DNA from: Bordetella parapertussis
GTDB taxonomy: Bacteria; Pseudomonadota; Gammaproteobacteria; Burkholderiales; Burkholderiaceae_C
Direction of reading: 5' to 3'
Assembly: GCA_945888535.1 (NCBI GenBank)
Contig: CAMDAN010000004.1
Location: 1 to 54,673, forward strand
Length of the DNA stretch: 54,673 nucleotides
Of the stretch, positions 35,276 through 43,872 are shown in pieces. The notes beneath the pieces are model-generated. The model was not told the origin of the DNA. It saw only the letters and a list, made by a program, of their open reading frames with translations, and ran no database searches. Position 1 is the stretch's first letter. Every line of letters starts with the position of its first letter. Both the position numbers and the translations under genes were made by a program.

Positions 35276-36913
35276 TCAAACTTTGGGTGCAGCCAATGCG
35301 CCCCACACCGCTTCAATGCCCATGCCGATGGCCAGCAGATTGTTGTCTGAGCCCAATGGGCCGTCAATCTCCATGCCTACGGGCAAGCCACCGGCTGTTA
35401 ATCCCGCAGGGATCGACAGGCTCGGAATGCCGGCGTTGGTGCAGGGGTCAGTGTTACGGATACAAGTTCCAAAGGTGTCTTTGTCCTTTTGCTCAACACC
35501 ACCGACGGTGTAGCTGAGTTTGTCGGAACCTTTGGCCGTATCGATCTTTGGCGCTGCCAAAAGAGTCGTTGGGAACAACACGCACTCCACGCCTTGCGCA
35601 GCAAAATAGTCTTTGTAGAGTTTTTGAAGCATCGCGCGCCCACCTGTAACAGGCACCATGGCAGCCGCATATGCGCCATTACCTCCGGGTGCGGGGCCAA
35701 ATACATCACCCGCAATCGCACCAAAAGCACCTTGCACGTCTGGGCTGGCCAAACCGGCAATGACTGCTGCAACAGTTTTGACTGGTGCATTGTTGGCGCT
35801 CAAGTAGGCAGGAATTGCTGCAACGGGTTCGTGCAATGCAATCGGGAAAGACATTGAGCCGTTGAGTTCCATGATGCCCGTTAAGTCGCCATTCACAAAA
35901 ACTACACCCGCATCTGCCAGCTTTTTCTTGGCTGCTTCGGCTACAGGCTTCACACTGTCATCAAGCCCCGACCAGAAAGCAGCAGGAATACCGATCCTCA
36001 GACCTTTAAGGGATTTGGCAGTGGGCACTGCTCCGCCAGTGATGACCGCATCTAGCAAGGCAATGTCGGCAACAGTGCGGCCCATGGGACCCACGGTGTC
36101 GCGCGTGGTGCTGATCGGCAGCGCGTCATTGACGCCGTCGGCGTAACGGCGACCTTTGCCAGCGCCATCGCCCACTGAGGGGCGAAAGCCTGCAATTCCG
36201 CAGAACGAAGCGGGTACGCGTGTCGAGCCACCGGTGTCGGTGCCCAGCCCTACTGGCGCAAAGCGTGTAGCAACTGCTATGGCTGTACCGCCAGAGGAAC
36301 CGCCAGGAATACGGCTGGTGTCATAGGGGTTTTTGCCGGCACGGTTGGCTGCTTTGGAGATGGGGTCAATGCCCAGCGTGAAGTTAGTCGAGGTGATACC
36401 AAAAGCCCACTCGTGCAGGTTAGATTTGCCCAAAATGATGGCGCCTGCATCGAGCAGCTTTTGCACCGAAGGAGCATTTTTTGTGGGCTGGAAGTCGCGC
36501 AGCGAAGAGGTGCCGCCCGTGGTCTTCATGCCATTGGTGTTGATGTTATCTTTGATCACAAATGGCAAGCCAGCCAATGCGCCCAGTTTTTTACCTGCAG
36601 CTCGGTCGGCGTCCACTTCTTTGGCTGCAGCCAGTGCACCCGTCTCATTGATGAAAATCATCCCATTGAGGTCCGACACGCTCTTGGCGCGGGCGATCAA
36701 TGTGGTGACATAGGCTGTAGCAGTCAGGGTGCCAGCTTTCATTGCGGCAAGTGCTTGTGTGGCAGTGAGGTTGACTTGTTTCGCGCTACTGAGGAGGGCT
36801 GCGTTGCTGCTAGCGCCCCAAGCGCTCAAGCTTGCGGTGCTGCCAAGGACTGCTGCCGCAGAAACGGCACCCGTGTTCTTGAAAAAATGCCGACGTGAGG
36901 GTGAATGCTTCAT
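35276..36913 (-). CDS. Tat-exported amidase (amidase signature family)
   Basis: This 545-residue protein starts with a twin-arginine signal (SRRHFFKNTGAVSAAAVLG, arginines 7-8), so it should be exported folded. The amidase-signature triad is complete: Lys 121 (FVIKDNINT), cis-Ser 206 (PGGSSGGT) and nucleophile Ser 230 (GTDTGGSTRVP). ATG at 36911-36913 has a GGAGAAAAG Shine-Dalgarno; an upstream in-frame start is rejected. Substrate cannot be read from sequence. Its place beside paaX suggests, without proving, hydrolysis of phenylacetamide-like amides outside the cytoplasm. A terminator ends it, so it is a separate unit. Confidence 0.85.
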   Translation of the reverse strand: MKHSPSRRHFFKNTGAVSAAAVLGSTASLSAWGASSNAALLSSAKQVNLTATQALAAMKAGTLTATAYVTTLIARAKSVSDLNGMIFINETGALAAAKEVDADRAAGKKLGALAGLPFVIKDNINTNGMKTTGGTSSLRDFQPTKNAPSVQKLLDAGAIILGKSNLHEWAFGITSTNFTLGIDPISKAANRAGKNPYDTSRIPGGSSGGTAIAVATRFAPVGLGTDTGGSTRVPASFCGIAGFRPSVGDGAGKGRRYADGVNDALPISTTRDTVGPMGRTVADIALLDAVITGGAVPTAKSLKGLRIGIPAAFWSGLDDSVKPVAEAAKKKLADAGVVFVNGDLTGIMELNGSMSFPIALHEPVAAIPAYLSANNAPVKTVAAVIAGLASPDVQGAFGAIAGDVFGPAPGGNGAYAAAMVPVTGGRAMLQKLYKDYFAAQGVECVLFPTTLLAAPKIDTAKGSDKLSYTVGGVEQKDKDTFGTCIRNTDPCTNAGIPSLSIPAGLTAGGLPVGMEIDGPLGSDNNLLAIGMGIEAVWGALAAPKV

Positions 36914-37024
36914 GACTTTTCTCCATAATTTTTTGAATTCACACACAAGGTTTTGTGCGTGGACTCATCGTAGGAAATCAAGTCATTCGGCGGTATCCCT
37001 CAAAGCGAGGATACAAAGAGGTCC

Positions 37025-37756
37025 TTAATTCAAGAGTTTGTGTGCCAGCCCAGCCCGGTTGCTAGCCCCAGTTTTCCTGAAGGCGCTCTCTAAATGCGTC
37101 CGCACCGTGGTGGTGGCGATGTTGAGGCGGCGGGCGATCTCTTTGTCAGACAAGCCTTGGGCAACCAAATGGGCTGTTTCTTGCTCGCGTGGGCTGAGCC
37201 GGATGATGCATGCCGCATTGGCGGGGCGGGGGGCTAAACTTACACGGGCTCTTGACAGTGCGCTGGTGAAGGCGGGCTGGATCATGTCGAGCATGCGTAA
37301 GTCATCTTCAGAGAAGTTGTTTCTTCGACTATCGCGCCAAATGCGCATATCACCCAGGTTGTTCCCCTCCTGCCAGGCGTACAGGTTGACGCCCCAGCAG
37401 AGGCCATCTTTTTTAAGAAAGTCGTGATAGAACTCGGTCTTGACCAGCTCTTCTTGCTTGAGCACATCGGTGGACCTGACCGCAACTTCATACCGCTTCA
37501 TGAGCGGGGTAATGGGATCATTGAACTGGTAGTAGGTCTCGTACTGGCTGATGTTGGCCGGGTCCATGTTGATTTGGATGGCTTCACCAAACGACGCACT
37601 TTCGTCATGCCACACAAAGCTGGCGTAATACTGCGCTTGCAAGAGCTGCATAACCAAGTCGCCCACGATCTCGCGAATCTGACCTTCGTGGTGCGATTCA
37701 GCAAACGCCAGCATGATTTTTGACATCAGGCCCATTTGCTTGCCTGTCAGATGCAT
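37025..37756 (-). CDS. LuxR-type transcriptional regulator
   Basis: This 243-residue protein has a C-terminal LuxR/GerE helix-turn-helix (LSPREQETAHLVAQGLSDKE then IARRLNIATTTVRTHLESAF) at about residues 178-243. The N-terminal 170 residues contain a hydrophobic, Trp- and Tyr-rich region (YYASFVWHD, YETYYQFNDPITP) that resembles a PAS/GAF-type or modified autoinducer fold rather than a receiver domain. No luxI gene is in the window. It is divergent from the mttB-sox unit and may control it. Confidence 0.8.
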   Translation of the reverse strand: MHLTGKQMGLMSKIMLAFAESHHEGQIREIVGDLVMQLLQAQYYASFVWHDESASFGEAIQINMDPANISQYETYYQFNDPITPLMKRYEVAVRSTDVLKQEELVKTEFYHDFLKKDGLCWGVNLYAWQEGNNLGDMRIWRDSRRNNFSEDDLRMLDMIQPAFTSALSRARVSLAPRPANAACIIRLSPREQETAHLVAQGLSDKEIARRLNIATTTVRTHLESAFRKTGASNRAGLAHKLLN

Positions 37757-38253
37757 AGGAAGCCTCGGCTTGAATGGGGAATGGGAGTGGTTAACACGGA
37801 AGTATTAAATCCCGAATGACCAGCGGATCCTATAGGGTTTTACCTATCCTCATTATTAAGGATGTGACAGCGTACTATTTAAAAGTGGCATTTTATAAAT
37901 AATTTCTCGACCGCCTGCCCGCTGAAATACCTTAACTCCATTTTCCTGAGCAGATTACGGCTCGAAAGCGTAACAAACAAAAACCTCGAAATGTCATGCT
38001 TCAAGATTTCAAGACAAAATGTGGGTCGGAACACCGGTGACACCCAAAAAGCCAAATGAATGAGGCCTCTTGCGACTTTTTTCATGGCTGTTTTATGCAA
38101 TTTTATAAATTGCTTCTTGGGCTTTTGACAGTCATTTACTGGGGCTTACTGCATAAAATTCAACGCAGTGGCTGGCAGCCCGCAGATTTTATTCATGTGC
38201 GGGGCCAGTTTGATGCATCCCCCTTTGAACGGTAAAACGTGGAGACTTCCAAA
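37757..38253. promoter_or_regulatory. Intergenic region between luxR-type gene and the mttB-sox unit
   Basis: These 497 bases between divergent genes must contain both promoters. Visible structure: ATAGG (37832-37836) and CCTAT (37843-37847) make a short dyad about 80 bases before the LuxR start; GCAATTT (38097-38103) and AAATTGC (38107-38113) make a perfect 7-bp-arm palindrome; a TTGACA hexamer is at 38125-38130, but no convincing -10 at 16-18 bases follows. A 59-codon frame (38056-38235, plus strand) ends 18 bases before mttB but lacks a Shine-Dalgarno. No RNA family was recognised. Confidence 0.5.
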
Positions 38254-39813
38254 ATGTCAGACGAAGCAACAACGCCCAGCGGCTCCTCAAGAAGGCGCAC
38301 AGGCCGCGGAAGCGGCACGGTTCGTGTCGCGCCCTCCACCACCAAATACCGAAATCTCAAGCACCGGTTTACACCCACTCCGATGGTCTCTGAGGATGAA
38401 TTGGAGTCCATCCATAACGCCTCGCTGACCATTTTGGAAGAAATGGGTATGGATTTCATGCACGAAGGTGCGCGTGAAATATTGAAGAAAGCCGGAGCCG
38501 ATGTGCGTGTGGGTTCCGAGCGCGTGCGATTTGACCGCAATATGATTCTCGAAGCAATTAAAACGTGCCCCTCCGAGTTCACGCTCCATGCGCGCAACCC
38601 CGAGCGCAATGTCCACATTGGCGGAAAAAGCCTGGCATTTGCCCAAGTGGCAAGCCCCCCCAACGCTTCCGATATGCAAGGCGGGCGCCGCGCTGGTAAC
38701 CAGCGCGATTTCCGCAACTTGGTCAAGCTGGCCCAACGCTATGACGTGATCCATTGCTCTGGCGGTTACCCCGTAGAGCCGGTCGATTTGCATGCCTCGA
38801 TTCGGCATTTGGATTGTTTGTCGGATATTGCCAAGCTCACCGACAAGCCTTTTCACGCTTACTCCTTGGGCAAAGAGCGCAATGAAGACGGCTTAGAGAT
38901 TGCGCGTATTGCCCGGGGCATTAGCAAAGAGCAAATGGACCGGGAACCTTCTTTGTTTTCGATCATTAACAGCTCGTCGCCTTTGCGTTTGGATACTCCG
39001 ATGCTGCAAGGCATCATGGAAATGTCCTCGCGCAACCAAATCATTATCCTGACGCCTTTTACCTTGGCAGGCGCCATGGCACCGGTGACGATTGCGGGCG
39101 CTTTGGCGCAACAGAACGCCGAAGCTTTGGCCGGCATTGCGTTTACCCAGCTGATTCGCCCCGGAGCCCCAGTGGTTTACGGTGGATTTACCTCCAACGT
39201 GGACATGAAAACGGGTGCGCCCGCGTTTGGAACCCCGGAGTACATGAAAGCGGTTTTGGTCGGCGGGCAGCTGTGCCGCAAATACGGCGTGCCGTACCGC
39301 ACCTCCAATGTCAACGCGGCTAACACCGTGGACGCCCAAGCGGCTTATGAGTCGGTGTTTTCGCTGTGGGCCTTGACCCAGGCGGGTGGCAACTTCATCA
39401 TGCATTCCGCCGGTTGGATGGAAGGCGGGCTTACCGCCTCTTTTGAGAAATTTATTCTCGACTGCGATTTATTGCAAATGGTGGCTGAGTTTTTAACGCC
39501 GCTGGACGTCAGCCCTGCTGGCCTAGGGCTTGATGCCGTGCGCGAAGTCGGACCCGGTGGACATTACTTTGGCACCGCCCATACCCTTGAGCGCTTTGAA
39601 ACCGCGTTTTACTCCCCCATCATCTCGGACTGGCGCAATTTTGAGACATGGGAAGAAGCCGGTAAACCAACCGCTTACGACAAAGCAAATTCGGTTTGGC
39701 AAAAGGAACTGGCCGCTTACGAGCGCCCGCACATGGACAAAGCCATTGAAGAAGAACTAGACGCCTTTGTGGCAAAACGCAAGTCTGAGGGCGGCGTGCC
39801 CACTGACTTCTAA
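38254..39813 (+). CDS. MttB-family methyltransferase without pyrrolysine
   Basis: This 519-residue protein belongs to the trimethylamine methyltransferase (MttB) superfamily. Typical segments are LTILEEMGMDFMHEGAREIL near the start and HCSGGYPVEPVDLHASIRHL, with a TIM-barrel-like alternation through to DVSPAGLGLD. The frame runs through with no internal UAG, so it is the non-pyrrolysine group, which includes glycine betaine methyltransferase MtgB of anaerobes. ATG 38254 has a GGAG Shine-Dalgarno nine bases upstream. The first 25 residues are basic and Ser/Gly-rich. It heads a unit with a DMGDH-like gene and soxBDAG, so glycine betaine demethylation is likely. No corrinoid protein gene is nearby. 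Confidence 0.82.
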   Translation: MSDEATTPSGSSRRRTGRGSGTVRVAPSTTKYRNLKHRFTPTPMVSEDELESIHNASLTILEEMGMDFMHEGAREILKKAGADVRVGSERVRFDRNMILEAIKTCPSEFTLHARNPERNVHIGGKSLAFAQVASPPNASDMQGGRRAGNQRDFRNLVKLAQRYDVIHCSGGYPVEPVDLHASIRHLDCLSDIAKLTDKPFHAYSLGKERNEDGLEIARIARGISKEQMDREPSLFSIINSSSPLRLDTPMLQGIMEMSSRNQIIILTPFTLAGAMAPVTIAGALAQQNAEALAGIAFTQLIRPGAPVVYGGFTSNVDMKTGAPAFGTPEYMKAVLVGGQLCRKYGVPYRTSNVNAANTVDAQAAYESVFSLWALTQAGGNFIMHSAGWMEGGLTASFEKFILDCDLLQMVAEFLTPLDVSPAGLGLDAVREVGPGGHYFGTAHTLERFETAFYSPIISDWRNFETWEEAGKPTAYDKANSVWQKELAAYERPHMDKAIEEELDAFVAKRKSEGGVPTDF

Positions 39814-39849
39814 CTTATTAAAAACATTTTTCTTTTTTTTGATTAAAGG

Positions 39850-42291
39850 ATGCCGGACGTGAAAACAACAGCACAAGTGGTAGTTATCGGTGGCGGAGTC
39901 GTGGGATGCTCCGTGCTTTACCACCTTACCAAACTCGGCATGAAGGACGTGGTTTTGCTCGAGCGCGACCAACTGACGTCGGGCTCAACCTGGCACGCAG
40001 CCGGTGGATTTCATACGCTCAACGGCGACCCCAATGTGGCCAAGCTGCAAACCTACACCGTGAATTTGTACAAAGAACTCGAAGAGGTCTCTGGACAATC
40101 GTGCGGCTTGCATTTGTCCGCTGGTTTGATGCTGGCCGACACCCCCGAGCGCATGGAGTTTTTAAAGCACACCCAAGCCAAAGGTCGCTACCTAGGCATG
40201 GAGACGGAAATTATCTCGATGGCCGAAGCCAAAAAGCATTTCCCTTTGCTCGATGAAAAACACTTCTTGGGTGCGCTTTACGACCCCAACGAAGGCCACT
40301 TAGACCCATCGGGAACCACCCACGCCTATGCCAAAGCGGCACGTTTGGGCGGCGCAACCATTGAGTTGCAGACAATGGTGGAAAAGTTAGAGCCCCGTGC
40401 CGACGGCGGTTGGAATGTGATCACCAACAAAGGCACTATCGTGGCTGAACATGTGGTCAACGCTGGCGGCCTTTGGGCGCGTGAAGTAGGACGCATGGTG
40501 GGCATAGAGTTACCCGTATTGGCCATGGAACACATGTACATGATCACGGAAGATATTCCTGAAGTCATGGCGTTCAATAAATCCAGCGGTAAAGAATTAG
40601 GCCATGTGATTGACTTTGGCGGCGAGAGCTACCTGCGCCAAGAGCGCAATGGCGTCTTGCTCGGAACCTATGAGCGCGCTGGTAAGCCTTGGTCTCCAAA
40701 AAATACGCCTTGGTCGTTTGGCCAAGAGTTGCTGCAGCCCGATATTGACCGCTTGCTGCCGTCCTTAGAAATTGCTTTCAAGCACTTCCCTATTCTTGAG
40801 AATACCGGCATCAAGCAAGTGATCAACGGACCCTTTACCTTCGCACCCGACGGTAATCCCTTGGTGGGCCCGGTTCAAGGTTTGTCTAACTTCTGGTGTG
40901 CCTGCGGTGTGATGGCAGGATTTAGCCAAGGTGGCGGTGTCGGCTTGGCATTGGCTAACTGGATGGTGCACGGCGACCCTGAGTTTGACGTGTGGGGCAT
41001 GGACGTGAGCCGCTATGGTGACTGGGCCAGCCGCACCTATACCAACGCTAAAGTACGCGAAAATTATTCACGTCGCTTTCGTATTCGTTTCCCGAACGAA
41101 GAATTGCCAGCAGCGCGTCCTTTACAAACCACCCCTTTGTACGATCGCATGTTGTCTCAAGGCGCGGTCATGGGCGACAGCTGGGCGATGGAAACACCAC
41201 TCTGGTTTGCCCCCAAAGGTAGCAAGGCCGAAGACATTGTGTCTTTCCACCGTTCTAATGATTTCGAACACATCAAAGCCGAATGCAAGGCTGTTCGCGA
41301 AGCCGTTGGCATTACCGAGATTGCCAACTTTGCAAAGTACGAGATCACAGGACCAGGCGCTGAGGCTTGGCTCCTCAAGGTCATGACCAACACCATGCCA
41401 AAGACAGGCCGCTTGGTTTTGACCCCCATGTTGAACCAGAACGGCAAATTGATCGGTGACTTTACGGTCGCTAAAGCCGCTGATAACCGCTACCTGATGT
41501 GGGGTTCTAGCCAAGCGCAGGTTTACCACATGCGTTGGTTTGAACAGACGCTGCCTAAAGATGGCTCCGTTGTTATCAAACCTTATGGCATGAAGCTCGT
41601 TGGCCTATCTATCGCTGGCCCCAAAGCACGTGACTTGTTGGCTCGGGTGTGTGATGAAGATGTTTCTAACGAAGCATTCAAGTTCATGGATTACCGCGAA
41701 ATGGTGATTGCCAATGTTCCCACCATGACCAACCGAATTACCTACACGGGTGACTTGGGCTACGAGATTTGGGTCTCTCCTGAATACGAGCTTTGCTTGT
41801 ACGATGCTTTGATGGAAGCTGGAAAAGACCTCGGACTGCGTAATTTTGGAATGCGTGCCTTGCTGTGCTTGCGCTTAGAGAAAAACTTTGGTACCTGGTA
41901 CCGCGAGTTCCGCCCCATTTACGGTGCGTTTGAAGCGGGTCTTGAGCGCTTTGTGAAATTTGACAAGGGCGACTTTATTGGTCGAGCCGCTGCTTTGAAA
42001 GAAAAAGAAGACGGTCCTAAACTCACTCGTGTTTTCATGGTCGTTGATGCCACTACTGCTGACGTTATGGGCGATGAGCCGATCTGGCACCAAGACAAAG
42101 TGGTGGGCTGGGTCACTTCGGGCGGCTTTGGGCACCACGTCAATCAGTCATTGGCGCAAGGATATGTGCCGACCGAATTATTGAGTGGCCCAGATTTGAG
42201 TTTCCAAATTGAAATTTTGGGAGATCGACGATCAGCCACATTGCAAATGGATCCCCCGTTTGATCCCAAGGCTTTGCGCATGCGCATGTAG
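39850..42291 (+). CDS. Dimethylglycine/sarcosine dehydrogenase-like flavoprotein with GcvT domain
   Basis: This 813-residue two-part protein has residues 8-430 as a DAO-type FAD domain (VVVIGGGVVGCSVLYHL) with GSTWHAAGG, where the histidine corresponds to the covalent flavin site of mammalian dimethylglycine dehydrogenase. Residues 430-810 are the GCV_T/aminomethyltransferase fold (KYEITGPGAEAWLLKVMT ... GDLGYEIW ... RLEKNFGTW), which binds tetrahydrofolate and captures the oxidised methyl as methylene-THF. Substrate is most likely dimethylglycine from the upstream methyltransferase, though sarcosine or another N-methyl amine is possible. It begins 36 bases after the methyltransferase gene; a T8 run lies between without a hairpin. 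Confidence 0.87.
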   Translation: MPDVKTTAQVVVIGGGVVGCSVLYHLTKLGMKDVVLLERDQLTSGSTWHAAGGFHTLNGDPNVAKLQTYTVNLYKELEEVSGQSCGLHLSAGLMLADTPERMEFLKHTQAKGRYLGMETEIISMAEAKKHFPLLDEKHFLGALYDPNEGHLDPSGTTHAYAKAARLGGATIELQTMVEKLEPRADGGWNVITNKGTIVAEHVVNAGGLWAREVGRMVGIELPVLAMEHMYMITEDIPEVMAFNKSSGKELGHVIDFGGESYLRQERNGVLLGTYERAGKPWSPKNTPWSFGQELLQPDIDRLLPSLEIAFKHFPILENTGIKQVINGPFTFAPDGNPLVGPVQGLSNFWCACGVMAGFSQGGGVGLALANWMVHGDPEFDVWGMDVSRYGDWASRTYTNAKVRENYSRRFRIRFPNEELPAARPLQTTPLYDRMLSQGAVMGDSWAMETPLWFAPKGSKAEDIVSFHRSNDFEHIKAECKAVREAVGITEIANFAKYEITGPGAEAWLLKVMTNTMPKTGRLVLTPMLNQNGKLIGDFTVAKAADNRYLMWGSSQAQVYHMRWFEQTLPKDGSVVIKPYGMKLVGLSIAGPKARDLLARVCDEDVSNEAFKFMDYREMVIANVPTMTNRITYTGDLGYEIWVSPEYELCLYDALMEAGKDLGLRNFGMRALLCLRLEKNFGTWYREFRPIYGAFEAGLERFVKFDKGDFIGRAAALKEKEDGPKLTRVFMVVDATTADVMGDEPIWHQDKVVGWVTSGGFGHHVNQSLAQGYVPTELLSGPDLSFQIEILGDRRSATLQMDPPFDPKALRMRM

Positions 42292-42302
42292 GAGTTATCC
42301 TG

Positions 42303-43559
42303 ATGTCTCATTACTCTGCATGGTCTTTGTTGCGCAATGCGCTCACCGGACATAAGCATTGGGAGCGGGCTTGGCGAGACCCGCAACCGAAAAAAACCTA
42401 TGACGTGATCATTGTCGGGGGCGGAGGACATGGGCTCGCAACGGCGTATTACCTTGCCAAAAACCACGGCATTAAGAATATTGCCGTGCTTGAAAAAGGC
42501 TATATCGGTTCGGGTAACGCGGGGCGCAACACCACCATCGTGCGCTCCAATTACATGATGCAAGAGAACACCCCGTTCTACGAGCACTCCATGTCCTTGT
42601 GGCGCGACTTGTCGGCCGACTTGAACTACAACGTGATGTTTTCACCACGGGGCTATTTGTACGTGGTAATGTCTCCGAACGCGCTGGACGCACAAATTCG
42701 CCGCGCCAACATCATGCGTCTGAACGGAATTCGCGCAGAGATTTTGACGCGTGAAGACGTGATGAAAGAAGCGCCCTACCTGGACTTTTCTGCCAACGCT
42801 CGCTTCCCCATTTACGGAGCGATGCTGCAACCCGATGCCGGTACGGCGCGGCACGATGCGGTGGTCTGGGGCTACGCCCGCGCGGCCAGCGATCTCGGCG
42901 TCGACATCATTCAAAACTGCGAAGTCTTAGACTACGAGTGGTCAGGCGAACGCATCACAGGAGTGAAAACCACTAGGGGCGATATCAGCGCAGCCAAGGT
43001 AGGCATTGCAGTGGCGGGGAATACTTCACCTTTGGCGCAAAAAGCCGGCTTAGCGTTGCCCATTGAGAGTCACGTCTTACAGGCCTATGTCACCGAGTCC
43101 ATTAAGCCCATCGTGAACCACGTTGTGGTTTGGTCGGCATCGTATTTTTACTTTTCGCAGTCGGACAAGGGGGGCTTGGTTTTTGGCGGGCACATTGACC
43201 GCTACAACTCGTACGCCCAACGCGGTAATCTCGCCAATGTGGGCGAAGTCTCGCAGGCCTTGGTCAGCGCGATGCCTAGCGCAGCGCGTTTGCGCGTATT
43301 GCGCCACTGGGGCGGCATCATGGACATGACGCCCGATGGCAGCCCCATCATTACGACGACTCCTGTAGAGGGTTTGTACCTCAATGGCGGCTGGTGTTAC
43401 GGCGGCTTTAAAGCCACACCCGCTTCGGGTTGGTGCTTTGCGCACACGATTGCCAACGACAAAGCGCACGACTTTAACGCTGGCTTCACCATGGACCGAT
43501 TTGCTAAAGGCCGGTACATCGATGAAGCCGGTACCGGTCCTTACAACCATTTGCAATAA
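42303..43559 (+). CDS. soxB: Sarcosine oxidase subunit beta
   Basis: This 418-residue flavoprotein is the amine-oxidising subunit of heterotetrameric sarcosine oxidase. The FAD site is VIIVGGGGHGLATAYYLAKN, followed by EKGYIGSGNAGRNTTIVRSN, the SoxB-specific block; C-terminal LNGGWCYGGFKATPASGW is characteristic. It oxidises sarcosine to glycine plus a one-carbon unit. Order soxB-soxD-soxA-soxG is the standard operon arrangement. It starts 11 bases after the dehydrogenase gene. Confidence 0.95.
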   Translation: MSHYSAWSLLRNALTGHKHWERAWRDPQPKKTYDVIIVGGGGHGLATAYYLAKNHGIKNIAVLEKGYIGSGNAGRNTTIVRSNYMMQENTPFYEHSMSLWRDLSADLNYNVMFSPRGYLYVVMSPNALDAQIRRANIMRLNGIRAEILTREDVMKEAPYLDFSANARFPIYGAMLQPDAGTARHDAVVWGYARAASDLGVDIIQNCEVLDYEWSGERITGVKTTRGDISAAKVGIAVAGNTSPLAQKAGLALPIESHVLQAYVTESIKPIVNHVVVWSASYFYFSQSDKGGLVFGGHIDRYNSYAQRGNLANVGEVSQALVSAMPSAARLRVLRHWGGIMDMTPDGSPIITTTPVEGLYLNGGWCYGGFKATPASGWCFAHTIANDKAHDFNAGFTMDRFAKGRYIDEAGTGPYNHLQ

Positions 43560-43602
43560 CACGCAGCCCTAACCTTAGCGACCTCCAAGAAAGCGCAGCA
43601 CC

Positions 43603-43872
43603 ATGCTCAGAATTGACTGTCCCTATTGCGGCAAACGCGACCACGAAGAGTTCAGCTACTTTGGCGACGCCACAAAACCTTACCCCGGCTTAGAAGTGGA
43701 AAACCATGACGCCTGGGTCGATACCGTTTACACGCGGAACAACCCTCGCGGAATCCATACGGAGTTTTGGCAACACACATTGGGCTGCCGCCGTTGGTTG
43801 GTGGTGAAACGCCATACCGTGACGCATGACATTGAATCGGTCATCCCTGCGTCAGAAAGAACACTGCCATGA
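43603..43872 (+). CDS. soxD: Sarcosine oxidase subunit delta
   Basis: This 89-residue zinc protein has Cys 6 and Cys 9 (DCPYCGKRDHEEFSYFGD) and His 58 and Cys 62 (FWQHTLGCRRW), the four-ligand zinc site of SoxD. Length is normal. It overlaps soxA by four bases (ATGA at 43869-43872). Confidence 0.95.
   Translation: MLRIDCPYCGKRDHEEFSYFGDATKPYPGLEVENHDAWVDTVYTRNNPRGIHTEFWQHTLGCRRWLVVKRHTVTHDIESVIPASERTLP

Noticed and set aside
37879..38100. A 73-codon minus-strand frame in the intergenic region before mttB
   Set aside because: No Shine-Dalgarno, unusual residue composition and no family resemblance; it overlaps the palindrome and promoter-like sequences of the divergent region.
39814..39849. 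T-rich stretch (T8 at 39833-39840) between the methyltransferase and the dehydrogenase as a terminator
   Set aside because: There is no GC stem before it, and the downstream gene clearly belongs to the same pathway. It is more likely an AT-rich spacer.
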